This document shows, piece after piece, positions 26,179 to 33,812 of a stretch of 64,000 nt of DNA (the stretch's first letter is position 1; each line of letters begins with the position of its first letter). Source of the stretch: DASRVA01 sp050732935 (GTDB taxonomy: Bacteria > Gemmatimonadota > Gemmatimonadetes > JACCXV01 > JAHWKZ01). The notes beneath the pieces are model-generated. The model was not told the DNA's origin, did not search any database, and worked only from the letters and a program-made list of their open reading frames with translations. A program made the position numbers and the translations under genes. Location of the stretch: positions 1 to 64,000 of the forward strand of contig JBOHRW010000199.1 of NCBI GenBank assembly GCA_050732935.1, in the 5' to 3' direction.

Positions 26179-26829
26179 CTATAGCCCGCCACTCGTCCGG
26201 GTCCAGTTGAGATGGATCGGCCCCGGCAGAACGTGCAGAACCGGAACCGCCAGGATCACGAGCAGGCTCAGCCGCGGATCCAGGAAGGAGACGGCAATCG
26301 CAGCCAGATACAGCGCCGGCCCGACCAGCATCTTGCGGGTCGCCGACGCCACGAGCTTCGCGTCGACCTCCTCCCGCAGCAGTCCCTTCCAGGCCGCGTA
26401 CCGCCAGTGGGCGAGCAACAACAGGCTGATTGCAATGAAGTTCGCGCTGTACAGCCACAGGCCGACCCCTTCGCTGCCATAGTGCCCGACCAGATGGGTC
26501 GTGAAGGGCACCAGGCACACGGCCATGAGGAAGAGGATGTTCAACCAGAGGAGCGCCCAGTCGACCCGGCGGAGAAACGGGAACTGGGTGTGATGCGCCA
26601 TCCAGTAGATCCCAAGGACGAGGAAGCTCACCGAGAAGGCCGCGATACGGGGCCAGAGGAGGAGCACCTCCCGCAGGAGCGTATCGTCCAGCTCCTCGCG
26701 CGCCACGCGCGGTGGATCGATGCCCAGGACGAGCAGCGTCATGACGATGGCGAACACGCCGTCGACCAGCGATGCGACCCGCCCATCGCCCTGGACCTCG
26801 CTCGGCTCCAGGTTTTCGGGCTGCGTCAT
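26179..26829 (-). CDS. TMEM175-family (DUF1211) potassium channel-like protein
   Basis: 216 residues, ATG start, six predicted helices. The first carries RVASLVDGVFAIVMTLLVLGI, a variant of the family filter motif RxxxFSDGVFAI, with FS replaced by LV. Other features: YWMAHHTQFPFLRRVDWALLW and FVPF-like turns. Bacterial members form tetrameric potassium-conducting channels without a P-loop. Selectivity with the altered motif cannot be judged. Monocistronic, divergent from the small gene at 26967. Confidence 0.85.
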   Translation of the reverse strand: MTQPENLEPSEVQGDGRVASLVDGVFAIVMTLLVLGIDPPRVAREELDDTLLREVLLLWPRIAAFSVSFLVLGIYWMAHHTQFPFLRRVDWALLWLNILFLMAVCLVPFTTHLVGHYGSEGVGLWLYSANFIAISLLLLAHWRYAAWKGLLREEVDAKLVASATRKMLVGPALYLAAIAVSFLDPRLSLLVILAVPVLHVLPGPIHLNWTRTSGGL

Positions 26830-26966
26830 CGCGAGAACCTACTCGGAGCGGGAATCGGGTGTCATACGGCCAGCGCCCGATAGATTACGTCTCGACCATG
26901 AACGGCCGCCTCGCGCGGGTACGGCCCGTGCCGACGGAGGGGCCGTCACCAGATTGGGAGGCATCG

Positions 26967-27242
26967 ATGGTCGAGGTCCGCGTCATTGCTCTAGAAGACG
27001 ACGTCTATCGCGTACGCGTGCGGGACTCCGACGGCTCGAGCGAGCACCGCGTCACGGCGACCGCCGACCAGGTCGAGAGGTTCGGCGCGGGCGCGACGCC
27101 CGAGACCCTGATCGAGGAGTCGTTCCGTTTCCTGCTGGAGCGCGAGCCCAAGGAGTCGATCCTCGGGCGCTTCGAGCTGCCCGTGATCGCCCGCTACTTC
27201 CCCGACTACCCGGAGGAGATCCGCCGCCGGCTCGAGGCCTGA
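26967..27242 (+). CDS. Conserved hypothetical protein, 91 residues
   Basis: ATG at 26967 with GGGAGG upstream. No signal peptide or helix in the membrane. The N-terminal half is beta-type (VEVRVIALEDDVYRVRVRD) and the rest helical (FRFLLEREPKESILGRFELP, then VIARYFPDYPEEIRRRLE). I recall similar short proteins in actinobacteria and other GC-rich phyla but no function. It converges on queA with 13 bases between stops. Confidence 0.8.
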   Translation: MVEVRVIALEDDVYRVRVRDSDGSSEHRVTATADQVERFGAGATPETLIEESFRFLLEREPKESILGRFELPVIARYFPDYPEEIRRRLEA

Positions 27243-27255
27243 GCCGCGGCCGACC

Positions 27256-28332
27256 TCACACGATCAGCATGGCGTCGCCGTACGAGTAGAAGCGGTATCC
27301 GGCCGCCACCGCGTGCCTGTAGGCGGCCAGGACACGTTCTGTCCCGGCGAAGGCCGCCACCAGCAGGAGGAGGCTCGAGCGCGGCAGGTGGAAGTTCGTC
27401 AGCATCGCGTCGACGCGCTGGAACTCGTGACCGGGGCGGATCGTGAGGTCGGCCCATCCCTCCAAATCGAATCCCTCGCCTTCCATCCCCGAGCCGGAAG
27501 CCGCCGTTTCGAGGACCCGAACGGTGGTCGTGCCGACGGCCACCACCCGGCTTGCCGCCGCGCGCGTGGCGGCGATCATCCGCTGCGTCTCCGCCGGGAT
27601 CCGATACCACTCCGGCTCCATGGCGTGATCCTCGGCGCGCTCGGCGGTCACTGGTCGGAACGTTCCCGGACCCACGTGCAGGGTGAGGCTGGCGCGCGCG
27701 ACGCCTCGGGCAGCCAGGCGCTCCAGGAGGTCGGGCGTGAAGTGGAGCCCCGCCGTCGGCGCGGCCACCGCCCCCCGCTCGCGGGCAAAGACGGTCTGAT
27801 ACCGTTCGCGGTCGGACGCCTCGTCTGGTCTGTCGATGTACGGAGGCAGCGGAACGTGCCCGTTGGCTGTGACCCAGTCCCACGGATCCCCGGGCACGTC
27901 GAGCTGTATCCGGCGGACACCGGCCTCCCCCGCCTCCAGGACCTCGATCTCGCCCCGCTCGCGCGACGCATCGAGCGTCACGAGCTGAAATCGTCGGCCC
28001 GGCTTGGCCCGCCGCGCCGGGCGAGCGAGCGACCACCACTCGCGACCTTCGGAGCGCGCCGGGTCGTCCGCGTCCGCAGGACGCGTGAGCAGGAACTCGA
28101 CGCGCCCCTCCTGGTCCTCCAACGCGTAGAGTCGCGCCGGGAAGACGCGCGTGTCGTTGACGATCAGAAGGTCCCCGGCCGCCAGCTCCCGGACGATGTC
28201 CGTGAACCGACCATCACGCCATGTCCCGGTCGAGCGGTCGAGGACCAGCAGCCGGCTCGCATCCCGCGGCTCGGCCGGCCGCTGGGCGATCCGCTCCGGC
28301 GGAAGCTCGTAGTCGAAGACGTCCATGCGCAT
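27256..28332 (-). CDS. queA: S-adenosylmethionine:tRNA ribosyltransferase-isomerase
   Basis: 358 residues, ATG start. Motifs: DYELPPERIAQRPAEPRDASR, LLIVNDTRVFPARL, GHVPLPPYIDR, RYQTVFARERGAVAAPTAGLHF, LTLHVGPGTFRPV and MLTNFHLPRSSLLLLVAAF. It converts preQ1-tRNA to epoxyqueuosine-tRNA. Works with Tgt encoded nearby. Confidence 0.97.
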   Translation of the reverse strand: MRMDVFDYELPPERIAQRPAEPRDASRLLVLDRSTGTWRDGRFTDIVRELAAGDLLIVNDTRVFPARLYALEDQEGRVEFLLTRPADADDPARSEGREWWSLARPARRAKPGRRFQLVTLDASRERGEIEVLEAGEAGVRRIQLDVPGDPWDWVTANGHVPLPPYIDRPDEASDRERYQTVFARERGAVAAPTAGLHFTPDLLERLAARGVARASLTLHVGPGTFRPVTAERAEDHAMEPEWYRIPAETQRMIAATRAAASRVVAVGTTTVRVLETAASGSGMEGEGFDLEGWADLTIRPGHEFQRVDAMLTNFHLPRSSLLLLVAAFAGTERVLAAYRHAVAAGYRFYSYGDAMLIV

Positions 28333-28363
28333 GGGAGGCGGACCGCGGCCGCGCCGCGGTGGA

Positions 28364-28576
28364 TCAGCGCCAGAGGACGTTCAGGAGCAGGGTGAGGACG
28401 ATCGAGAGCACGAGCGAGGTCGCCAGCGGGATGTAGATGGTGGCGCCACCTTTTTGGAACAGCAGATCGCCTGGCAACCGCCCGAGGAACGGAATGCGAT
28501 GGCCGGCCAGCAGGATCAGGCCCATGACCACGCTGATAAGACCGAAGACGATCAGGAAACGCGCGAGTCCGCCCAT
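28364..28576 (-). CDS. DUF2905 small membrane protein
   Basis: 70 residues with two helices (FLIVFGLISVVMGLILLAG; YIPLATSLVLSIVLTLLLNVL). Between them lies the family signature RIPFLGRLPGDLLFQKGGATIYIP. Overlaps the preceding gene by 25 bases. Function unknown. DUF2905 genes often lie near queA and ruvCAB, as here. Confidence 0.9.
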   Translation of the reverse strand: MGGLARFLIVFGLISVVMGLILLAGHRIPFLGRLPGDLLFQKGGATIYIPLATSLVLSIVLTLLLNVLWR

Positions 28577-28923
28577 TCCTGGTTCCCCTCCGCCAACCGG
28601 TCGATCTCACGGACCCGTTCGACCGAGACGACGAGCTGTCGACCGCCCTCGCCGCCCTCGCTCCAGTGGGCCACATAGTCCATCACCTTGCGCTGGACGT
28701 CGGGGGTCGGCTGGAATTCCTTCTCCAGGAACTTGAAGCACAGGGTCCCCAGGTTGATCGCGAAGCGTCGCTCGACGCGCCGGATCGCCCGGCATAGCCG
28801 GAGCTTCTCCTGGTCGTCGCGATCGCGGTAGTGGCGCGCGATCCGCGCCGCGGAGTTCTCGTGCGCGGCGAAACGGTACGCGGCCAGCTCGACCTGGGCC
28901 GAGGTCAGTCCGATCAACTGCAT
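28552..28923 (-). CDS. Hypothetical cytoplasmic protein
   Basis: 123 residues, ATG start, no signal peptide. Largely helical and charged (AARIARHYRDRDDQEKLRLC; RAIRRVERRFAINLGTLCFKFLEKEF). No family recognised. It lies between the membrane protein downstream of ruvB and DUF2905, so it is probably cotranscribed with them. Confidence 0.7.
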   Translation of the reverse strand: MQLIGLTSAQVELAAYRFAAHENSAARIARHYRDRDDQEKLRLCRAIRRVERRFAINLGTLCFKFLEKEFQPTPDVQRKVMDYVAHWSEGGEGGRQLVVSVERVREIDRLAEGNQEWADSRVS

Positions 28924-28977
28924 CTCATGGAAGGTAAAAGCGCGTGGAGTGGCTGCGCAACGCGCGGGAGAGACGGA

Positions 28978-29532
28978 TCACGTTCGGGTGGCGTTCCCGG
29001 GCCGCGACAGCACCGCGGCCAGCGCCAGTCCCCAGGGTGCCCACAAGACGTAGGCGAATCGAACGGGGATCGCGCCGGCAGGGGGAGTGGTCCACAGAAG
29101 CTGGATCAGCAAGGAGACCGCGCCCCCCGCGGCGCACACGAGCGAGAAGACGGCGAACTTCGGCGCCTGGGGTCGCCCATGGAGACCGACCGCTCCCCAC
29201 CAGAGGCCCAGCGCGACAACCGCCGCGATCTCCCCCATGACCAGCGGGCTCTCGATCAGGTCGCCGACCAGGCCGTAGCCGGATACGGCGAAACCCGCGG
29301 CCCCCAGGACCGCCCAGGAGCGGAGGCCACCGCTCCCGTGGAGCGGGAAGCGGGCGGCGAACGCCATGGATGCCCCAGCCAGGAGGAGCCCGGCGGCGAG
29401 GAAGAGCCAGGCAACCCACGCGTCCAGCTCCACGCCCGCCAGGCGCGCCGAGCCGGCATGGAACGGTAGCAGCAAGGACGCCGCGAGCGCTGAGAGCCCG
29501 CCGATCCCGGCGGCGAGCGCTCCGAGGCTCAT
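28978..29532 (-). CDS. Multi-pass membrane protein of unknown function
   Basis: 184 residues from ATG 29532, overlapping the ruvB stop (ATGA). Five or six helices: LGALAAGIGGLSALAASLLL, WVAWLFLAAGLLLAGASMAF, WAVLGAAGFAVSGYGLVG, MGEIAAVVALGLWWGAVGL, FSLVCAAGGAVSLLIQLL and a last one near 160-176. Translationally coupled to ruvB, but no link to recombination is known. Confidence 0.75.
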   Translation of the reverse strand: MSLGALAAGIGGLSALAASLLLPFHAGSARLAGVELDAWVAWLFLAAGLLLAGASMAFAARFPLHGSGGLRSWAVLGAAGFAVSGYGLVGDLIESPLVMGEIAAVVALGLWWGAVGLHGRPQAPKFAVFSLVCAAGGAVSLLIQLLWTTPPAGAIPVRFAYVLWAPWGLALAAVLSRPGNATRT

Positions 29533-30596
29533 TCCCCGAACAGCCCTTCCTGGCCGTCCTCCACGTCGGGTGGCCGTCCGGTGATCCCCAGATGGCGATA
29601 GGCGCGCTCCGTCGCCACCCGGCCGCGGGCGGTCCGGTGGAGGAAGCCGCTCTGGATGAGGAAGGGCTCGTGGACCTCCTCCAGGGTCTCGGCCTCTTCG
29701 CCGACCGCCACGGCCAGCGATCCCACCCCCACCGGGCCGCCGCCGAATTTCTCGATCAGCGCGCTCAGGATGCGGGCATCCATGTCGTCGAGTCCGGCCT
29801 CGTCCACCTCCAGCGCCGAGAGAGCCGCCTCGGCCAGCGGACCCGTGATCTCGCCTTCTCCCTCGACCTGAGCGTAGTCGCGGGCCCACTTGAGGAGCCG
29901 GTTGGCGACCCGGGCCGTCCCGCGCGAGCGGCCGGCGATCACCGCGATCCCTTCGTCGGCTATCGGGACATCCAGAATCCGCGCCGAGCGCTCGACGATC
30001 CGACCGAGCTCTCCGGCTGTGTAGAAATCGAGCCGCGCGGCGTGCTCGAACCGGGACCGCAAGGGGCCGGTCAGCAGGCCCCGCTTGGTGGTCGCCCCGA
30101 CCAGCGTGAAGCGCTCGAGCGGCAGGCTCACCGAACGCGCCGCCGGACCGGAGTCGATCACGATGTCGAGCTGGAACTCCTCCATCGCCGGGTAGAGATA
30201 CTCCTCGACCACCGTCTTCAGGCGATGGATCTCGTCGATGAACAGGATGTCGCCGCGCTCGAGGCCCGTGAGAAGCCCGGCCAGGTCGCCCGGCTTCTCG
30301 AGGACCGGCCCGCTGGTCACGCGGATCCGGACCCCCATCTCGTGGGCCAGGATGTGGGCGAGGGTCGTCTTGCCGAGGCCCGGAGGGCCCGAGAAGAGGC
30401 AGTGCCCCAGCGGCTCCTCGCGCTGGCGGGCGGCGGCGATCGAGATGGCGAGGTTACGCTTCAGCTTCTCCTGCCCGGCGAACTCCTCCAGCGTTCGCGG
30501 CCGGAGCGTCTCCTCGAACGCCTCCTCGGCGGCGGTGCCTTCCGGGCGGGTCGCCTGACGGCCCCTCAGATAGCTCTTGAAGGGGGTCTCTGCCAA
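29529..30596 (-). CDS. ruvB: Holliday junction DNA helicase RuvB
   Basis: 355 residues from a TTG that has AAGGAG six bases upstream. Walker A GPPGLGKTT at about 70-78, Walker B LFIDEIHRL, sensor VGATTKRGLLTGPLRSRF, and the C-terminal winged helix (EPFLIQSGFLHRTARGRV). AAA+ motor for branch migration with RuvA. Three bases after ruvA. Confidence 0.98.
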   Translation of the reverse strand: MAETPFKSYLRGRQATRPEGTAAEEAFEETLRPRTLEEFAGQEKLKRNLAISIAAARQREEPLGHCLFSGPPGLGKTTLAHILAHEMGVRIRVTSGPVLEKPGDLAGLLTGLERGDILFIDEIHRLKTVVEEYLYPAMEEFQLDIVIDSGPAARSVSLPLERFTLVGATTKRGLLTGPLRSRFEHAARLDFYTAGELGRIVERSARILDVPIADEGIAVIAGRSRGTARVANRLLKWARDYAQVEGEGEITGPLAEAALSALEVDEAGLDDMDARILSALIEKFGGGPVGVGSLAVAVGEEAETLEEVHEPFLIQSGFLHRTARGRVATERAYRHLGITGRPPDVEDGQEGLFGE

Positions 30597-30599
30597 GGC

Positions 30600-31193
30600 C
30601 TACTCCTTGATCGCGGTCAGCGCGTGACGGGTGAGAACGGGCGCGGGGGCATCGGGATGATCGGCCAGCGAGCGCTGGACCGCCTGCTCGGCCGCCGACC
30701 GGCGGATACCGAGGGCGATCAGCGCCTTGACCGCGTCCTCACCGCTGGCGTTCAGGGGCGCGCCGCGTTCGATGGACTCGATGTCGACCATGTCGGCCAC
30801 CTTGTCCTTGAGCTCCAGCACCATCCGTTCCGCCGTCTTCTTCCCGACCCCGCTGATCCCCGTCAGCGTGGTGAGATCGCCGCCGGAGATCGCGCCGACG
30901 AAGCGCTCCGGGGTGAGGCGGGAGAGAACGTGGAGCGCCAGCCGCGGGCCGATCCCACTCACGCCGATCAGGATCTCGAACAGCCGGCGCTCGCGATCGC
31001 TCGCGAAGCCGTAGAGGGCGAGCTCGTCCTCGCGGACGTGGAGGTGGGTGAGGAGCTTGACGTCGTCCCCCTCGCCGGGGAGCCCCTCGTAGGTGGAGAG
31101 CGGGATCGCCACCCGATAGCCGACCCCCTGGACGAGCACCAGGACCTCGTCGATCGCCTTGGCGGCGAGCCGGCCTTCGAGCGAGCCGATCAC
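30600..31193 (-). CDS. ruvA: Holliday junction binding protein RuvA
   Basis: 197 residues from a GTG whose GTGA overlaps the ruvC stop. N-terminal OB fold (VIGSLEGRLAAKAIDEVLVL), two helix-hairpin-helix motifs (LIGVSGIGPRLALHVLS; LTGISGVGKKTAERMVLELK) and a C-terminal helix bundle (DAVKALIALGIRRSAAEQAV). Family length. Confidence 0.97.
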   Translation of the reverse strand: MIGSLEGRLAAKAIDEVLVLVQGVGYRVAIPLSTYEGLPGEGDDVKLLTHLHVREDELALYGFASDRERRLFEILIGVSGIGPRLALHVLSRLTPERFVGAISGGDLTTLTGISGVGKKTAERMVLELKDKVADMVDIESIERGAPLNASGEDAVKALIALGIRRSAAEQAVQRSLADHPDAPAPVLTRHALTAIKE

Positions 31194-31681
31194 GCCGGTA
31201 CTCCGTTCGGGCTGGAGCGGTGGAAGTGGCACAGCGCGACCGCCAGGCTGTCGGTGGCATCGCGCGGCAGACCGCGCTCGGCGAGATCGAGGAGCGAGCC
31301 CACCATGTAGGCGATCTGGGCCTTGCTGGCGCGCCCCGTTCCGACGACGGCGCGCTTGATCTCGCGCGGCGCGTACTCGAACACGGGAAGCTCCGCCCGG
31401 CGCGCCGCCAGGACCAGCACCCCGCGCGTCTGGCTCATCACCGCCATCGCCTTGACGTTCCGTCCCAGGAACGCGTTCTCGATCGCGACGACGGCGGGAT
31501 GGTAGGTCTCGACCACCGCCTGGAGTCCGTCGTAGACCGCCACCAGCCGGTCCGGCAGCGGCCGGTCGCCGCCGGAGATCGTGCCGCAGTCGACGCAGCG
31601 TAGCGCACCGTCCCTTGCCTCGACCACGCCGTAGCCCGTGACGCGGCTTCCCGGGTCGACGCCGAGAACACGAGTGACCAT
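31190..31681 (-). CDS. ruvC: Crossover junction endodeoxyribonuclease RuvC
   Basis: 163 residues, ATG start. RNase H-like resolvase with acidic residues in LGVDPGSRVTGYGVV, VAIENAFLGRNVKA and RDATDSLAVALCH. Also YAPREIKRAVVGTGRASKAQ. Cuts Holliday junctions. Follows yebC by 13 bases. Confidence 0.98.
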   Translation of the reverse strand: MVTRVLGVDPGSRVTGYGVVEARDGALRCVDCGTISGGDRPLPDRLVAVYDGLQAVVETYHPAVVAIENAFLGRNVKAMAVMSQTRGVLVLAARRAELPVFEYAPREIKRAVVGTGRASKAQIAYMVGSLLDLAERGLPRDATDSLAVALCHFHRSSPNGVPA

Positions 31682-31694
31682 CAGCTCTCGCTCA

Positions 31695-32441
31695 TCAGCT
31701 CGCTCGGGCCAGGATCTCCTCGGGGATGTCGAAGTTGGCGGCCACCTTCTGTACGTCGTCCTCCTCCTCGAGCGCGTCGATCAGCCGAAGGACCCTTTCG
31801 GCGTTCGAACCCTCCACCGCCACGGTGCTCTTCGGGATCATCGCCAGCTCGGCCTCCTCGATCTCGATCCCGGCCGCGTGGAGCGCGTCCTGGACCGCCT
31901 GGAACGCGGTGAACGGCGTCATCACGCGGTGATAGCCTTCCTCCGCGATCACGTCCTCGGCCCCGGCCTCGATGGCCGCCAGAAAGACCGCCTCCTCGTC
32001 GTGGGCGTTCGCGTCGACCAGGATCTGGCCTTTGGGGTCGAACATCCAGGCCACCGAGCCGTCCTTGCCGAGGTTGCCGCCGTGCTTGCCCAGGATGTGG
32101 CGGATGGCCGCCACCGTGCGCTTCTCGTTGTCGGTCAGGCACTCGATGAAGAGCGCCACGCCGCCCGCCCCATACCCCTCGTAGGTGACGCGGCTGTAGC
32201 TGACGCCCTCGAGCTCGCCCGTCCCGCGCTTGATCGCCTTTTCGATGTTGTCCGAAGGCATGTTCTGGGCCCGCGCGTTGTCGACCGCCGTCCTGAGGCG
32301 CGGATTGGACTCCGGATCGCCGCCGCCCTCGCGCGCCGCGACCGTGATCTCCCGGATCAGCTTGGTGAAGGCCTGGCCACGCTTGGCGTCCTCGGCCGCT
32401 TTCTTGCGCTTGATGGTGGACCATTTGCTGTGGCCGGACAT
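31695..32441 (-). CDS. yebC: YebC/PmpR family protein
   Basis: 248 residues, ATG start. Signature MSGHSKWSTIKRKKAAEDAK, then NPRLRTAVDNARAQNMPSDN, YEGYGAGGVALFIECLTDN and GNLGKDGSVAWMF. Members are described both as transcriptional regulators and as translation factors relieving stalls at difficult motifs. First gene of yebC-ruvC-ruvA-ruvB. Confidence 0.96.
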   Translation of the reverse strand: MSGHSKWSTIKRKKAAEDAKRGQAFTKLIREITVAAREGGGDPESNPRLRTAVDNARAQNMPSDNIEKAIKRGTGELEGVSYSRVTYEGYGAGGVALFIECLTDNEKRTVAAIRHILGKHGGNLGKDGSVAWMFDPKGQILVDANAHDEEAVFLAAIEAGAEDVIAEEGYHRVMTPFTAFQAVQDALHAAGIEIEEAELAMIPKSTVAVEGSNAERVLRLIDALEEEDDVQKVAANFDIPEEILARAS

Positions 32442-32487
32442 GGGCTCCTCGGGTGATCGCAGCAGATCCTGGATCGGGTGACGATGG

Positions 32488-32517
32488 AAGATAAGCCTGG
32501 AGTCGCATCGACTCCAA
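32488..32517 (-). promoter_or_regulatory. Promoter of yebC-ruvCAB with palindrome in the spacer
   Basis: On the minus strand TTGGAG (32512-32517) is followed after 18 bases by TATCTT (32488-32493), 47 bases before the yebC start. The spacer contains a perfect 7-3-7 inverted repeat at 32499-32515, so a repressor bound there would block RNA polymerase. Confidence 0.55.
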
Positions 32518-32566
32518 TAGAAGGGCGCGTCGGACGACGTTCGACACTAATAACGTGACGCGTTAT
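32499..32566. repeat. Cluster of three inverted repeats upstream of yebC
   Basis: GGAGTCG-CAT-CGACTCC at 32499-32515 is perfect. TCGGACGACGTTCGA at 32530-32544 is a 15-mer inverted repeat with one mismatched pair. ATAACG-TGACG-CGTTAT at 32550-32566 is perfect with 6-base arms. All lie in the spacer between yebC and the accessory island. They are candidate operators. Confidence 0.6.
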
Positions 32567-32673
32567 CATATGACCGCATGATCCGGGGCTTGGCTCGCCG
32601 CTGCATCTCGGGCGGCAGCCGGCCCTGCTTCCGCCGGTTGAAGACCCGTTCGGTCTCCGAGTCAGGATCGCAC
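32547..32673 (-). pseudogene. Remnant of a HigB/RelE-type toxin gene
   Basis: In the frame ending at the TAG 32547-32549, the sequence DSETERVFNRRKQGRLPPEM followed by QRRAKPRI looks like the N-terminal third of HigB/GraT toxins (typically about 92 residues, DxETExxFxxxxxxxLPxxIQxxAxRKL). It then diverges and stops. GTGCGATCC just upstream (32665-32673) would be the start of such a gene but is out of frame with the rest. No HigA antitoxin follows. I read it as a truncated and frameshifted toxin fragment. Confidence 0.45.
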
Positions 32674-32680
32674 TCCGGTC

Positions 32681-32887
32681 CTACTGGGGGCAGAGTCCGA
32701 TAATCTGCCCCCGGAACTCCCATTTCACGGACCACATGTAGTGAACCAGCCGGAGGGCCATCGGTACCCTCCCGCAGTGGTCGCACTCGAGAGCGTGTGA
32801 CATGCACCAGTCCCCGGGGTACTCGTCGACTTCTTTCATGAAGTCGTAGAGTACGAGGTAGGGGTCGCGTGTCGTCTCGGTTTCCAT
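32681..32887 (-). CDS. Small Cys-containing hypothetical protein
   Basis: 68 residues from ATG 32887, with GGAGG eight bases upstream. A GTG at 32920 would extend it but lies in a palindrome. Features: WCMSHALECDHCGRVP, a possible CxxxxxxCxxC metal-binding cluster, and a last Cys in IIGLCPQ. No family recognised. It precedes the HigB-like remnant on the same strand. Confidence 0.55.
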   Translation of the reverse strand: METETTRDPYLVLYDFMKEVDEYPGDWCMSHALECDHCGRVPMALRLVHYMWSVKWEFRGQIIGLCPQ

Positions 32888-32910
32888 CTCGGCCGCCTCC
32901 ACGTCGATAG

Positions 32911-32932
32911 TAACCGTCACGTCTGACGGTTA
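32911..32932. promoter_or_regulatory. Perfect 22-bp palindrome between divergent genes
   Basis: TAACCGTCA (32911-32919), four bases CGTC, then TGACGGTTA (32924-32932): arms of nine bases with no mismatch. A TATACT -10-like box at 32931-32936 (plus strand) and TATAAC at 32929-32934 (minus strand) overlap its right arm. The -35 boxes are poor. It is a candidate operator for the island. Confidence 0.6.
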
Positions 32933-32988
32933 TACTTGCCCCGGAAATGTCAGCCACGAGCCGAACGAAGAAGAAGCCCGCCAAGTGA

Positions 32989-33514
32989 CCGCGGAAGAGA
33001 GCGCGCGACATCGCCCGCGAGCGGCTGCGAAAGTCGATCGAGGCTATTCAGGATTCTCCGGACGAACAGGAGAAGTTCTCGCTCTTTCCCGAAGGAACCC
33101 TCGCCTTCAAGGCCTTTGCCCTCTCGGACAGCAACTTCGAGATCTGGGATGCGGAGAAAGCCGAACGGGATCCCAGGAAGCTCGCCGCGCAGCTCAGGCT
33201 CTACGCCGATCACCTGAGACCCGGGCGTTCGCCCGACGATCTTCTCTACGAGCTGATCCTGAAAGTCCGGGCTTCCGTTGACGGCTGAATTAGAAAAGGT
33301 GGATGTCGCGGGCGCGGCCGCCTACTCCATCGAAGGAGACGCGCTCCTTCTGTGCCTGGAAGAGCCTGTCACGGAGGAGATCCTCGACGCCATGGTCGCG
33401 CGGGAGCCGCGGCGGATCGTCTGCCTCGACCGCGCCTTCCAGGGTAACGACCCGCTCAAGACGAATGCGGTGCTCGCCATGAGGTCCAGGGGCATCGAGT
33501 TCCATACGGTGTAA
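32989..33514 (+). pseudogene. C-terminal remnant of type III restriction-modification methylase (Mod), frameshifted
   Basis: Two adjoining frames read as one protein if a single G at 33265 is removed. The first (32989-33288) has ARERLRKSIEAIQ, LAFKAFALSDSNFEIWD, QLRLYADHLRPGRSPDDLLY and ELILK. The second continues LTAELEKVDVAGAAAYSIEG, then ALLLCLEEPVTEEILDAM, RIVCLDRAFQGNDPLKTNAV and GIEFHTV to TAA 33512-33514. This matches the last 170 or so residues of type III Mod proteins (COG2189), which are about 600 long. The catalytic part is missing, so the gene is dead whatever the frameshift. A short in-frame leader ATG (32947) is separated from it by a TGA at 32986-32988. Confidence 0.75.
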
Positions 33515-33518
33515 GCGC

Positions 33519-33812
33519 ATGGATCGCGATTCCACTCTGGAGCTTCTCCGCAGCCACCTCCCCGAGATGCGCAAGAGGTTCGATGCCCAGGAGCTGTGGA
33601 TCTTCGGCTCCATCGCGCGCGACGAAGCCCGGGAAACGAGCGACATCGACGTAATGGTGGTCTTCTCTGAGCCGGCCACTCTCGATCGCTTCATGGGACT
33701 CAAGTTCTATCTCGAAGACCTCCTCGAGCGTTCCGTCGACCTGACCACCAGAAAGGCGCTCCATCCACGTCTGCGGCCTCACATCGAGCGGGAGGCCGTT
33801 CGTGTCGCGTGA
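33519..33812 (+). CDS. mntA: MNT-type nucleotidyltransferase antitoxin (MntA)
   Basis: 97 residues, ATG four bases after the Mod remnant. It carries the minimal nucleotidyltransferase motif GSx10DxD: Gly30-Ser31, Asp42 and Asp44 in GSIARDEARETSDIDVMVVF. In characterised pairs this enzyme adds AMP residues to a tyrosine of the HEPN toxin and so neutralises it. Overlaps hepT by 11 bases. Confidence 0.9.
   Translation: MDRDSTLELLRSHLPEMRKRFDAQELWIFGSIARDEARETSDIDVMVVFSEPATLDRFMGLKFYLEDLLERSVDLTTRKALHPRLRPHIEREAVRVA

Noticed and set aside
32947..33000. Selenocysteine or readthrough at the TGA 32986-32988 before the Mod remnant
   Set aside because: The upstream 13 codons are in frame, but there is no SECIS-like hairpin evidence and the downstream gene is a remnant. 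A plain stop is simpler.
32936..33217. Plus-strand frame of 93 codons over the Mod remnant
   Set aside because: Ser/Arg/Pro-rich shadow; the real frame here is the Mod remnant in another phase.
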